Positions 27,217-35,967 of a stretch of 64,000 nucleotides of DNA are shown piece after piece (position 1 is the first letter of the stretch; each line of letters begins with the position of its first letter). A model generated the notes under the pieces. It was not told the origin of the DNA, ran no database searches, and saw only the letters and a program-made list of their open reading frames with translations. This DNA is from Streptomyces sp. CB02980 (GTDB taxonomy: Bacteria > Actinomycetota > Actinomycetes > Streptomycetales > Streptomycetaceae): assembly GCF_014451325.2 (NCBI RefSeq), contig NZ_JACSCH020000001.1, positions 722,845 to 786,844 of the forward strand, in the 5' to 3' direction. The position numbers were made by a program, and so were the translations under genes.

Positions 27217-28737
27217 CTAGAGGCCGAACTCCCGCAGTGCGCGCAGGAATTCGTCCGGCGCGTCCGTGTGGACGAGGTGCCCCGCCCCGATCGTGACGAA
27301 CCGAGTGCCGGGGATGCGGTCGGCCAGCCAGGACAGCTGGTCCTGGCGGACGTGGCTGGTCGGGCCGCCCGCCAGGACGAGCGTCGGGGCCGTGATCGCG
27401 GGGAGTTCTGCGCGCCAGGCCGGGTCGGGCTCGTTCAGCTGGGCGTCGGTGGACGGGACGATCTCCCAGTCGAAGCCGAGCGGGCCCTCGGGGCGTTCGG
27501 CCCGGGGGCGCGGCGGGTCGAGCGGGAAGAACACGGGGACGTCCTCCAGGACGAGCCGCCCGATCAGGTCCGGTTCCCTGGCGGCGAGGAGATATGCGGA
27601 CCCGCCGCCCATCGAGTGGGCGACGACGGTGGCGCCGGTGAGGCCGAGGGCCTTGAGGAAGCCGCCGAGTTCGTCGCGGAAGACGTCGAAGCCGTAGGTG
27701 CCGGGCCGGTCGCTGAGTCCGTGGCCGCGCAGGTCGACCGCGTACACCCGGTGGTCGGCGGCGAGATCGGCCGCGATCCCCGTCCAGGTGGTGCTGTTCT
27801 CGCCCCGCCCGTGGACCAGGACGATGGGCGGGGCGTCCTCGGAGCCCCGTACCCGGTAGGCGAGGCGGACGCCGTCCACCGTGACCGTACGGACCTCCGG
27901 GTCGAGGAAGGCGGCGACGGGGCGGACGAACGCCTCCGCGTCGTCCACCCACGGGAAGTGTCCGGCGCCCGGCACGACGACGAGCTCGGCGTTCGGGAAG
28001 AGGGCGGCGGCCTCGGCGGCCTTGGCCGGGGTGGGGCCGGGATCGCACTCCCCCGCGAGCAGGAGGACCGGCGCCGTGAGCGCGGTGAGCGCGCGGCGGG
28101 TCGCCTCCGGGGTGTACGCGCCCTCGCCGTGGTACGCGGGGGCGGCCGCCCGGTTCACCTGCTCGGCATCGCGGGCCGCGTGGTCCTGGGCGGCCGCGTC
28201 CCAGCGGCCGTACGCGAAGGGCGCGACGATCTCACGGACGCGGGACTCCGGAGTGTCCGGGCCGATCGCGTCGAGCGCGGCCCTGGCCTGCGCGTACCAG
28301 GGTTGGTCGGCGAAGATCTCGACGGCCTCGTCCCACTCCTCGTCGGTGGTGCCGACGCCGAGCGCGCGGCCCAGGCTGGTGACGAGCACGAGGGAGCGGA
28401 TCCGCTCGGGGTGGGCGGCGGCGTACAGGGTGGCCAGGTTTCCGCCCGCCGAGTGGCCCAGCAGGTCGATCCGCTCCAGGCCGAGGTGGAGGCGGAGCGC
28501 CTCGACGTCGCCGACCTGCCGGTCGCAGCGGTACGTGTCGGTGTCGGCGGGCTCGGCACTCGCCCCGGTCCCCCGGGCGTCGAGCAGGACCAGCGCGCGG
28601 TGGGCGGCGAGTCCGCCCAGGTCACCGAGGTAGACAGCGTCGCGCATCGGCCCGCCCGCGAGGCACACCAGGGGCTCGCCCTCCCCCACGATCCGGTAGG
28701 CGAGTTCGGTTCCGTCGTATGAGGTGAACTGTGGCAT
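27217..28737 (-). CDS. Fusion of two alpha/beta-hydrolase domains
   Basis: The 506-residue protein consists of two complete alpha/beta-hydrolase domains in one frame. Domain 1 (about 1-270) has a nucleophile elbow GHSAGG, a later Asp in LLLAGECDPG and a His in GAGHFPW. Domain 2 (about 275-506) has its own lid start VDGVRLAYRV, the elbow AHSMGG, and a terminal His in GAGHLVH. Both triads seem intact, so both may be active. Domain 1 resembles proline-iminopeptidase-like hydrolases; substrates are unknown. There is no stop or frame change at the junction (near 27900). It is divergent from the pentapeptide-repeat gene. Confidence 0.85.
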   Translation of the reverse strand: MPQFTSYDGTELAYRIVGEGEPLVCLAGGPMRDAVYLGDLGGLAAHRALVLLDARGTGASAEPADTDTYRCDRQVGDVEALRLHLGLERIDLLGHSAGGNLATLYAAAHPERIRSLVLVTSLGRALGVGTTDEEWDEAVEIFADQPWYAQARAALDAIGPDTPESRVREIVAPFAYGRWDAAAQDHAARDAEQVNRAAAPAYHGEGAYTPEATRRALTALTAPVLLLAGECDPGPTPAKAAEAAALFPNAELVVVPGAGHFPWVDDAEAFVRPVAAFLDPEVRTVTVDGVRLAYRVRGSEDAPPIVLVHGRGENSTTWTGIAADLAADHRVYAVDLRGHGLSDRPGTYGFDVFRDELGGFLKALGLTGATVVAHSMGGGSAYLLAAREPDLIGRLVLEDVPVFFPLDPPRPRAERPEGPLGFDWEIVPSTDAQLNEPDPAWRAELPAITAPTLVLAGGPTSHVRQDQLSWLADRIPGTRFVTIGAGHLVHTDAPDEFLRALREFGL

Positions 28738-28840
28738 GGCACCGATCCTCAAGGACCACGAACGATCTTCGCAACGGGTTTGACGGGGAGCGCGATACGG
28801 TGGGTGGACCGTCCCCGACCAGCGAAGGAACCATCCCACT

Positions 28841-29656
28841 GTGCCCGAATCCCGGGAATCCGCATTGCGCGGCGACTGTGCCAACTGCTTCGGACTGTGC
28901 TGTGTCGCGCTGCCCTTCGCGAAGTCGGCCGACTTCGCCGTGAACAAGGCGCCGGGCGAGCCCTGCCGGAACCTTCAGGAGGACTTCCGCTGCGGCATCC
29001 ACACCCGGCTGCGGACGAGCGGCTTCCAGGGCTGCACGGTGTACGACTGCTTCGGCGCCGGCCAGCAGGTCTCCCAGGTGACCTTCGGCGGTGTGTCCTG
29101 GCGCGAGGCGCCGGAGACCGCGAGCCGGATGTACGACGTGTTCTACGTGATGCGCCAGCTCCACGAGCTGCTGCGCTATCTCACGGAGGCGCTGGGCCGC
29201 CCGGCGGCCCGTCCCGTCCACGCCGAGCTGCGGACGGCACTCGCCCGGGTCGAGGGCCTCACCGGGGGCTCGGCGGACGACCTGGAGGAGCTGAGGGTGC
29301 CGGAGGTGCGCGCCGAGGTGAACGAGCTGCTCCTGCGGACGAGTGAACTCGTCCGCGCCACGGCCGGCGGGAAGCCGAAGAGCCGGCGCGGGGCGGACCT
29401 GATCGGCAAGCGGCTGCGCGGGGCGACGCTGCGCGGCACCGACCTGCGCGGGGCGCTGCTGATCGCGGCGGATCTGGCGGGTGCCGATCTGTCGCTCGCG
29501 GATCTGATCGGTGCGGACCTGCGGGACGCCGATCTGTCGGGTGCGGACCTGACCGGCGTCCTCTTCCTGACGCAGCCCCAGCTGAACGCGGCGCGCGGGA
29601 ACGCCGAGACCCGCCTTCCGGAGGGTTTCGAGCGCCCCGCGCACTGGGCGTCCTGA
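28841..29656 (+). CDS. Cys-cluster plus pentapeptide-repeat protein
   Basis: The 271-residue protein joins two unlike parts. The first 70 residues carry all eight cysteines of the protein (positions 13, 16, 20, 21, 42, 51, 65 and 70), beginning with CANCFGLCC, which resembles the metal-binding CxxCxxxCC motif of YkgJ-type proteins. Residues about 80-175 are helical. Residues about 185-255 form pentapeptide repeats (A[DN]LxG type: LRGATLRGTDLRGALL, AGADLSLADLIGADLRDADLSGADL), which fold as a right-handed beta helix. The function is unknown. The GTG start follows GAAGGA by about 11 bases. Its stop codon is one base from the end of the convergent kinase gene. Confidence 0.8.
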   Translation: MPESRESALRGDCANCFGLCCVALPFAKSADFAVNKAPGEPCRNLQEDFRCGIHTRLRTSGFQGCTVYDCFGAGQQVSQVTFGGVSWREAPETASRMYDVFYVMRQLHELLRYLTEALGRPAARPVHAELRTALARVEGLTGGSADDLEELRVPEVRAEVNELLLRTSELVRATAGGKPKSRRGADLIGKRLRGATLRGTDLRGALLIAADLAGADLSLADLIGADLRDADLSGADLTGVLFLTQPQLNAARGNAETRLPEGFERPAHWAS

Positions 29657-29657
29657 G

Positions 29658-31694
29658 CTACGACGCGGGGGCCGCGTTGCGCCAGACCGTCACGTCGAGC
29701 GTCATGTAGGTGCTGGGCGAGTCCTCCGGAGAGATGCCCCTCACGGTGACGAGGCCCATGTGGCCGGTCCCTGTCGTGACGCACAGCTGGCGGCCCTGGG
29801 ACAGCTTGTTCACGTACACCTCCTTGGTGAACCGGGTCTCCGCGCGGCACACGTCGAGGGAGCCCTCCTGCCCCGGGTCGAGGAGCACCATGTTGCCGCC
29901 GCTGCTCTCGGCGTCGAGGTAACCGCCGGTGTCGTAGGAGAGTTCGTACCCGCCGTCCTCGCCGTCCTGGGGCCGTACGACCTCGTCCCCGAGGGTCAGG
30001 TGGTAGCCGGCGGTGAGGTTGATGCTCTCGAAGTCGGCGGGCTTCGCGGCGGCCGCCGTCGGGGGCTTCGCACTCGGCGTGCCGCCGGTTCCGTTGCTGC
30101 CGCCGGTCCCGGTGGGGCCCGAAGCCGTCGGGCCACCCGTACCGCCGCTCGGCTTGTCGTCGTCCGCGGCGTTCGTCCGCTCCTTGTCCTTCAGGAGCGT
30201 GTAGGCCGTGACACCGCCCACGGCGCCGAAGGCGAGCACGGCGGCCACGGCGACGAGCAGCCCCTTCCTGGCCGAGCCGCGCCGTGCGCCGGGCGGCCCG
30301 GACATCGGCCCGCCGGGGGCTCCGGGGTGCGGGTACGACGACGGCGGGTACGGCCCCTGTGGCGGCTGGTAGGCGTGACCGGGTGCCGCATGGGTCGGCG
30401 CCGCGTGCGGCGGGGCGGCATGGGTCGGCGCCGTGTGCGTCGGGGCGGCATGGGTCGGCGCCGTGTGCGTCGGGGCGGCATGGGTCGGCGCCGTGTGCGT
30501 CGGGGCGGCATGGGTCGGCGCCGTGTGCGGCGGGGCGGCATGGGTCGGTGCCGCGTGCGGCGGGGGCGTGCTGTACGGCCCGGGCGGCGGGGTCGCCTGG
30601 TGTCCCGCGGACGGCCCGTACGCCCCGGGCGGGGCGGCCGGCGGAGCCGGGGTCGACGGAGCGGTCGGCGAGTAGGCCACGGCGGGCGCCGGCGGCCCGG
30701 CCGGAGCGGTGGGCGGGTAGCCGCCCGTGGGCGCGGTCGGCGGGGGCGGCGGCGTCTGGACGGGCGCCGGAGCGGCCGCACGCGCCGTGATGTCGGCGGA
30801 GACCGGGCCCGGCAGCCAGTCCTCGGGCCGGCGGAGCACGGTCGACGCGTTCGCCGCCTGGCAGAGCTGGATGATCTCGGCGAGCGACGGCCGCGCCTCC
30901 GGGTCCTTCACCAGGCACCGGGTGACCAGCTCGCTCAGGCGCTCCGGCACCGCGCCGAGGTCGGGCTCCTCGTGCACGATCCGGTAGAGGACGCCGTGCG
31001 AGGTCCCCTCGCCGAACGCCGGGACCCCTGTCGACGCGTACGCCGCGACCTGCCCGAGCGCGAAGACGTCGGTGGCCGCGGTCACCCTGCGCCCGGCGGC
31101 CTGCTCGGGCGCCATGAACGACGGGGTGCCGATGGTGACGCCACTGCCGGTGAGGGAGGTCGCGTCGGCCGCGTGCGCGATGCCGAAGTCGATGACGCGG
31201 GGCCCGTCGGCGGCGAGCAGTACGTTGGACGGCTTGAGGTCGCGGTGCACGATCCCGGCGCCGTGGATGACGTGCAGGGCCTCGGCCATGCCCGCGACGA
31301 GCAGCAGCACCGTCTCCACGGGCAGTGCGCCGTGGGAGACGACCGCGTCGGCGAGCGAGGGGCCGGGGACGTAGGCGGTCGCCAGCCAGGGCTGTGCCCC
31401 CTCGGGGTCGGCGTCGATCACGGGCGCGGTGAAGAGCCCCTGGACGCGCTGCGCGGAGCGCACCTCCTGGGCGAAGCGGCGGCGGAACTCCGCGTCCTCG
31501 CCGAACTCGGGGCGGATCAGCTTGATGGCGACGGGCCGGCCTCCGGGGGTGTACGACAGGTACACCTTGCCCATGCCGCCGGCGCCCAGCCGTGCGGCGA
31601 GCCGGTATCCCGCCACTGTGGTGGGGTCGTCTGCCGCGAGCGGCTGGAAGACCTCGCCCGTGCCGCCCCCGCGACCCGACTGCTGACCACTCAT
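29658..31694 (-). CDS. Membrane Ser/Thr protein kinase with Pro/Thr/His-rich repeat linker
   Basis: The 678-residue kinase phosphorylates proteins on Ser/Thr. The kinase domain (about 30-290) has the glycine loop GAGGMGKVY, the ATP-binding Lys in VAIKLIRPE (58), the catalytic loop HRDLKPSN near 150 and DFGIAHA. A long Pro-rich linker follows, including decapeptide repeats of the THAAPTHTAP type. One membrane helix (GLLVAVAAVLAFGAVGGVTAY, about 480-500) and an extracellular Ser/Gly/Thr stretch plus a beta-rich sensor domain complete it. PASTA repeats are absent, so the ligand is not peptidoglycan by that route. ATG 31694 is used; GTG 31712 with GAGG five bases upstream is a close alternative. 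Confidence 0.9.
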   Translation of the reverse strand: MSGQQSGRGGGTGEVFQPLAADDPTTVAGYRLAARLGAGGMGKVYLSYTPGGRPVAIKLIRPEFGEDAEFRRRFAQEVRSAQRVQGLFTAPVIDADPEGAQPWLATAYVPGPSLADAVVSHGALPVETVLLLVAGMAEALHVIHGAGIVHRDLKPSNVLLAADGPRVIDFGIAHAADATSLTGSGVTIGTPSFMAPEQAAGRRVTAATDVFALGQVAAYASTGVPAFGEGTSHGVLYRIVHEEPDLGAVPERLSELVTRCLVKDPEARPSLAEIIQLCQAANASTVLRRPEDWLPGPVSADITARAAAPAPVQTPPPPPTAPTGGYPPTAPAGPPAPAVAYSPTAPSTPAPPAAPPGAYGPSAGHQATPPPGPYSTPPPHAAPTHAAPPHTAPTHAAPTHTAPTHAAPTHTAPTHAAPTHTAPTHAAPPHAAPTHAAPGHAYQPPQGPYPPSSYPHPGAPGGPMSGPPGARRGSARKGLLVAVAAVLAFGAVGGVTAYTLLKDKERTNAADDDKPSGGTGGPTASGPTGTGGSNGTGGTPSAKPPTAAAAKPADFESINLTAGYHLTLGDEVVRPQDGEDGGYELSYDTGGYLDAESSGGNMVLLDPGQEGSLDVCRAETRFTKEVYVNKLSQGRQLCVTTGTGHMGLVTVRGISPEDSPSTYMTLDVTVWRNAAPAS
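30391..30570. repeat. Six tandem 30-bp units inside the kinase gene
   Basis: Units start at 30391, 30421, 30451, 30481, 30511 and 30541. Units 2-4 are identical, units 1 and 5 differ by a few bases, and the last one is degenerate. They encode a ten-residue His/Pro/Thr/Ala repeat in the extracytoplasmic-side linker of the kinase. Identity at the DNA level points to recent expansion. Confidence 0.93.
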
Positions 31695-31798
31695 GAACTC
31701 GTGTCTCCCCACGCAGACCTCAATTGCCGGACGGCACCCTACCGTTTCCGGACACCGGTCCCGCCCTGTCTACGGGGAGCGCCGGGGAAGGGTTCGGT

Positions 31799-32575
31799 TC
31801 AACCGCCGTATGTGTGAGGGGTCGTGGTGGAAAGGGTGAGGAATCCGAGGCGGTGGAGGATGGGGCGGCTCGTGTCGGCCGCGTCGACCTGGACGTAGCG
31901 GTGGCCTCGTTCGGCGGCGATGCGCGCGCGGTGGGCGACGAGTGCGCGGTAGAGGCCGCGGCCGCGCCAGGACTCGACGGTGCCGCCGCCCCAGAGGCCG
32001 GCGAAGTCGGTGCCGGGGCAGAGTTCGAGGCGGGCGGCGCTGACGGGCTCGCCGTCCGCGAGGGCGAGGACGGCGGTGACGGTGTCGGGGTCGGCCGCGA
32101 GCCGGTCCAGGAGCTGGCGTTCGAGGTGCCCGCTGTCGGTGCCGAAGGCGCGTTCGTGGACCTCGGCCACCTGGCGTACCCCCGACTCGTCGGTGACGGC
32201 CCGGAGCTCGACGCCGGCGGGCAGCGGTACGTCGTGGGGCAGCTCGGCGGCCTCGGCGGCCATCAGGGTCTCGGGGTCCTCGGCGGCGAAGCCCGCGGCG
32301 AGGAGCCTTTCGCCGAGGTCGACGGGGGTGTCGTGGGCGTACAGCTTCCACTCGAAGGGCAGCCCTTCGGCGCGGTAGTGGTCGATCTGGCCTGCGATGG
32401 CACGGTCGGCGTTCTCGGCGTCGAGACCGGACCAGAGGACGCCGTTCCAGGCGTGCGCGGGTCCGGTCTGGCGGACGACGTCGCCGACGCGCTCGACCCG
32501 GCAGCCGGGCCCGTCGGGGCGGGCGTCGCGTCGGAGCTGACGGTCGTACAGGTCACGGAGGTGCTGGGGTTCCAT
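31799..32575 (-). CDS. GNAT-family N-acetyltransferase
   Basis: The 258-residue protein has a C-terminal GNAT domain: strand ARLELCPGTDFAGLWGGGTVESWRGRGLYRALVAHRARIA (about residues 175-215) with the acetyl-CoA loop RGRGLY, and the final YVQVDAADTSRPILHRLGFL block. The N-terminal half (MEPQHLRDLYDRQLRRDA onwards) is a vestigial second GNAT-like fold seen in this group. The substrate is unknown. GGAG lies eight bases upstream of ATG 32575. Confidence 0.85.
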   Translation of the reverse strand: MEPQHLRDLYDRQLRRDARPDGPGCRVERVGDVVRQTGPAHAWNGVLWSGLDAENADRAIAGQIDHYRAEGLPFEWKLYAHDTPVDLGERLLAAGFAAEDPETLMAAEAAELPHDVPLPAGVELRAVTDESGVRQVAEVHERAFGTDSGHLERQLLDRLAADPDTVTAVLALADGEPVSAARLELCPGTDFAGLWGGGTVESWRGRGLYRALVAHRARIAAERGHRYVQVDAADTSRPILHRLGFLTLSTTTPHTYGG

Positions 32576-32815
32576 GCGGGCCACTCCAGCACCCGTCCCC
32601 GCGCCCGGCAACGGGTTTACCGGAGGGGCCGGAGGCCGCCCGGCTACGGGATGACCGCAGGGGCCGGAGGGGCCGGAGGGGCCACCCCTCCCCGCAGGAG
32701 CCGCCCGCCCTGCCCGAACCACCCGAAACACCCCGAGGTGGGATTGCGGCACAAGCCGGGAACCTTGCTCCGACCCCTTGCCAACCCCCCGGTGCCTCCG
32801 GTTTTACTGACCGGG

Positions 32816-32846
32816 AACGGATCGACCGAATGATCGGTCGTCCGTT
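32816..32846. promoter_or_regulatory. Palindromic operator upstream of the paaK-type gene
   Basis: CGACCGA at 32823-32829 and TCGGTCG at 32834-32840 form a 7-4-7 palindrome. Outside it AACGGA (32816) pairs with TCCGTT (32841) if one T is bulged out. The site ends 24 bases before the ATG of the ligase gene. It resembles the ACCG-rich operators of TetR-type PaaR regulators of phenylacetate genes. The rest of 32576-32870 holds only short GGGGCCGGA repeats. Confidence 0.6.
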
Positions 32847-32870
32847 TTACGACCGTGGAGGAGTGGCGCG

Positions 32871-34160
32871 ATGACGGAACTGCTGGACAGCGGCGAACGG
32901 CTCGGACGCGAGGAGCTTGCGGCCCTCCAGCTGGAGCGGCTGCGGGCGAGCCTGCGCCACGCGTACGAGAACGTGGACTTCTACCGGCGCTCCTTCGACG
33001 CGGCCGGAGTGACCCCGGACGACTGCCGTACGCTCGCGGACCTGGCCCGCTTCCCCTTCACCGCCAAGACGGACCTGCGCGACCACTACCCCTTCGGCAT
33101 GTTCGCCGTCGACCAGTCCCGGATCCGGCGCATCCACGCCTCCAGCGGCACCACCGGCCGGCCGACCGTCGTCGGCTACACCGACGGCGACCTCGACATG
33201 TGGGCCGACGTGGTCGCCCGCTCGCTGCGCGCCGCCGGGGCACGCCCCGGGCACAAGGTGCACGTGGCGTACGGATACGGCCTGTTCACGGGCGGACTCG
33301 GCGCGCACTACGGCGCGGAGCGGCTCGGGTGCACGGTGATCCCCGCGTCGGGCGGCATGACGGCCCGGCAGGTGCAGCTCATCCAGGACTTCCGTCCCGA
33401 GATCATCATGGTGACCCCCTCGTACATGCTGACGCTGCTCGACGAGTTCGAGCGGCAGGGCGTGGACCCGCGCTCGACCTCCCTGAAGGTGGGCGTCTTC
33501 GGCGCCGAGCCGTGGACGGAGGCGATGCGGAAGGAGATCGAGGAGGCCTTCGCGATCGACGCGGTCGACATCTACGGCCTGTCGGAGGTGATCGGCCCCG
33601 GCGTGGCACAGGAGTGCGTGGAGACGAAGGACGGCCTGCACATCTGGGAGGACCACTTCTACCCGGAGATCGTGGACCCGTTCACGGGCGAGGTGCTGCC
33701 GGACGGCGAGGAGGGGGAGCTCGTCTTCACCTCGCTCACCAAGGAGGCCATGCCGATCGTCCGCTACCGGACGCGCGATCTGACCCGACTGCTGCCGGGG
33801 ACCGCGCGAGTGTTCCGGCGGATGGAGAAGGTCACGGGGCGCAGCGACGACATGATCATCCTGCGCGGGGTGAACCTCTTCCCCACCCAGATCGAGGAGA
33901 TCGTCCTCCGCACCCCGGCCGTGGCCCCGCACTTCCAGCTCCGGCTGACCCGCGAGGGCCGGCTCGACGCCCTGACCGTACGGGCCGAGGCCCGCGCGGG
34001 CGCGACGGTCGAGCAGCGCGCGGAGGCGGCCCGGACGATCTCGGCGGCGGTCAAGGACGGCATCGGGGTCTCGGTGGGCGTGGAGGTGGTCGACCCGGAG
34101 ACCCTGGAGCGCTCGGTGGGCAAGATCAAGCGGATCGTGGACCTGCGGAAGACGTCCTAG
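32871..34160 (+). CDS. paaK: Phenylacetate-CoA ligase
   Basis: The 429-residue enzyme should join phenylacetate and CoA with ATP, the entry step to the phenylacetyl-CoA ring-epoxidation pathway. Length and motifs fit PaaK: an N-terminal LQLERLRASLRHAYENVDFYR helix, AMP-binding loop ASSGTTGRPTVVGY (about 87-100), YGLSEVIGPGVAQEC (about 235-250), RTRDLT and the hinge GRSDDMIILRGVNLFPTQIE (about 323-342), with catalytic Lys in VGKIKRIVDLR at the end. No other paa genes adjoin, so this is an orphan copy. GGAGG lies nine bases before the ATG. A palindrome covers the promoter, so it is likely controlled by a TetR-type repressor. Confidence 0.9.
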   Translation: MTELLDSGERLGREELAALQLERLRASLRHAYENVDFYRRSFDAAGVTPDDCRTLADLARFPFTAKTDLRDHYPFGMFAVDQSRIRRIHASSGTTGRPTVVGYTDGDLDMWADVVARSLRAAGARPGHKVHVAYGYGLFTGGLGAHYGAERLGCTVIPASGGMTARQVQLIQDFRPEIIMVTPSYMLTLLDEFERQGVDPRSTSLKVGVFGAEPWTEAMRKEIEEAFAIDAVDIYGLSEVIGPGVAQECVETKDGLHIWEDHFYPEIVDPFTGEVLPDGEEGELVFTSLTKEAMPIVRYRTRDLTRLLPGTARVFRRMEKVTGRSDDMIILRGVNLFPTQIEEIVLRTPAVAPHFQLRLTREGRLDALTVRAEARAGATVEQRAEAARTISAAVKDGIGVSVGVEVVDPETLERSVGKIKRIVDLRKTS

Positions 34161-34298
34161 CCGGCCGCCCGTCACCTCCGTGGCGGACCTGGCCGATCGT
34201 ATGCGAACGGCCCCTGCGCACGTACCCGATCGCGTACGGTCTGCGGCAGGGGCGGGACCACCCTGGCCCCAGGCGTCACCGGGAGCGGGGGACTCGGC

Positions 34299-35915
34299 AT
34301 GGGCGGGCCACGGCTTGAGCCGTTACAGGGGGACGACCCGCGCCGGCTGGGCACGTACCGGCTGATCGGCCGGATCGGCTCCGGCGGCATGGGGCGGGTC
34401 TATCTCGGCCGCACCGTCAGCGGCCGGCTGGTCGCGGTCAAGACGCTGCTCGCCGACGGCGTGCCCGAGGAGTCCGACCGGCGGCGCTTCGCCCGTGAGG
34501 CCGCGCTGGCCCGCCGCGTCACCGGGGCCTTCACGGTATCCGTGATGGACGCGGACGCGGAGGCCCCGAGGCCGTGGATGGCCACCGAGTACATCCCCGC
34601 CCCCTCGCTCGCCGAACTCGTCCGGGAGGCAGGCCCGCTGCCCGCCCCGGCCGTGCGCTGGATCGCCGTCGGCATGGCCGAGGCCCTCGCGGACCTCCAC
34701 GGCGCGGGCGTCGTCCACCGCGACGTCAAACCCGGCAACGTGCTGCTGCCGCTGTCCGGCCCCCGCCTCATCGACTTCGGCATCTCCCACGCCCTCGACC
34801 TGACCCGCACCACCCTGACGCTGGGCACGATGGCCTTCACCTCGCCGGAACAGGCACGCGGCGAGGCGTCGACGGCTGCATCCGACATGTACTCCATGGG
34901 GGCGACGCTGCTCCATCTCGCGACGGCGCGGTTCCCGTACGGGCCGGTGAACGACGCGTTCCGGCTGCTGGCTCGCGTCCAGCGCGCCGACGTCGACGAT
35001 CGCCTCCTGCCGGAGGAGCTGCGGGAACTGGTCCTCCCGCTGCTCTCCCTGTCCCCGGCGGACCGGCCGACACCGGCGGCTCTGCTCGCCGGCTTCGCGA
35101 AGGACCCGACCGGCGGCAGCGAACTGCTCCCCGCGTCGTGGACGGCTGCGATCAGGGCGCACCAGGACTTCGTGGCACCGCGGCCGGACGAGGAGTCCGC
35201 GGCCTTCGACGCCCCCATGTCCTCGACTCCCGGCACGCCGGAGGAAGGCGTCCTTGAAGCATCCTCGCCTCCCGCTGCCCCGGCGGGATCCCATGAGGCG
35301 CCCACTCGCACGGCCCCGCCCCGCGCCCCCCTTCCCTCGTCCCAGCCCGCGCGTGTGCCGCCGGGGCCGCGGCGCCGAGTCCTGGGTGCGGTGGCCGGCG
35401 TACTCGCCGTCGTGCTGGCGACGGGCGGCTATGTGGGGTACCGCCAGGGGCTGTTCGACACCGGCGACCCCGACCTCGCCGACAAGGTCCCCGCCGTCGG
35501 TGACTGCCTCGGCAACACCCGCTCCGGCAAGGAGACGTTCACTCCCGGCCGGCCTCGTGTAGTCGACTGCGGCACGACCGGCGCCCGGACGGTCGTGATG
35601 GGGGCACGCGCGGACGGCTCCTGCCTCAACGTGTCCGTCGTGGGCGAGCGCTGGGCGGCGCAGAAGCTGTGCGTGGCACCGCACGTCGTGGCCGGCGACT
35701 GTCTCGATGCCGGCCAGGGCGACGGTGGATTCCTCTCCATCGACGTGCTGTGGTCGGAACGGACCTGCGGCGAAGGAAGGCAGCTGAAGGTGGTCAAGGT
35801 CGTCGACGCGCCCCGGGACGCGTTCACCGACTGCGGCACGGAATGGAACGCGCGGCCGAACAGCCTCCCGTACACCGAGACCTGGGACCGGGACTACTGC
35901 CTCAAGCCCGCCTAG
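34299..35915 (+). CDS. Membrane Ser/Thr protein kinase with Cys-rich extracellular domain
   Basis: The 538-residue kinase has its catalytic domain at about 18-270: GSGGMGRVY, Lys48 in VAVKTLL, HRDVKPGNV near 140 and DFGISHA. A Pro-rich linker precedes one membrane helix (RVLGAVAGVLAVVLATGGYVGY, about 360-380). The outer part (385-538) has paired cysteines (GDCLGN, VDCGTT, GSCLN, KLCVAP, GDCLDA, RTCGEG, TDCGT, DYCLKPA), as in disulphide-stabilised sensor domains of Streptomyces kinases. A GGGGG ribosome site precedes ATG 34299. Codon 9 (34323-34325) is TTA, so translation may need the bldA tRNA. It ends at a strong bidirectional terminator. Confidence 0.9.
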   Translation: MGGPRLEPLQGDDPRRLGTYRLIGRIGSGGMGRVYLGRTVSGRLVAVKTLLADGVPEESDRRRFAREAALARRVTGAFTVSVMDADAEAPRPWMATEYIPAPSLAELVREAGPLPAPAVRWIAVGMAEALADLHGAGVVHRDVKPGNVLLPLSGPRLIDFGISHALDLTRTTLTLGTMAFTSPEQARGEASTAASDMYSMGATLLHLATARFPYGPVNDAFRLLARVQRADVDDRLLPEELRELVLPLLSLSPADRPTPAALLAGFAKDPTGGSELLPASWTAAIRAHQDFVAPRPDEESAAFDAPMSSTPGTPEEGVLEASSPPAAPAGSHEAPTRTAPPRAPLPSSQPARVPPGPRRRVLGAVAGVLAVVLATGGYVGYRQGLFDTGDPDLADKVPAVGDCLGNTRSGKETFTPGRPRVVDCGTTGARTVVMGARADGSCLNVSVVGERWAAQKLCVAPHVVAGDCLDAGQGDGGFLSIDVLWSERTCGEGRQLKVVKVVDAPRDAFTDCGTEWNARPNSLPYTETWDRDYCLKPA

Positions 35916-35967
35916 GGCCTGTCCGGCGGATCAGGGTCGGCCCCGGCCATGATCCGCCGGACAGGCC
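35916..35967. terminator. Strong bidirectional terminator
   Basis: A perfect 18-bp stem (35916-35933 with 35950-35967) and a 16-base loop separate the convergent kinase and acyl-CoA ligase genes. The stem touches the stop codons on both sides, and one bulged G would extend it further by CCTAG. Confidence 0.9.

Noticed and set aside
30391..30570. Regular 30-bp repeats that could suggest a CRISPR array
   Set aside because: Units are directly adjacent without spacers, are in frame and encode part of a kinase linker.
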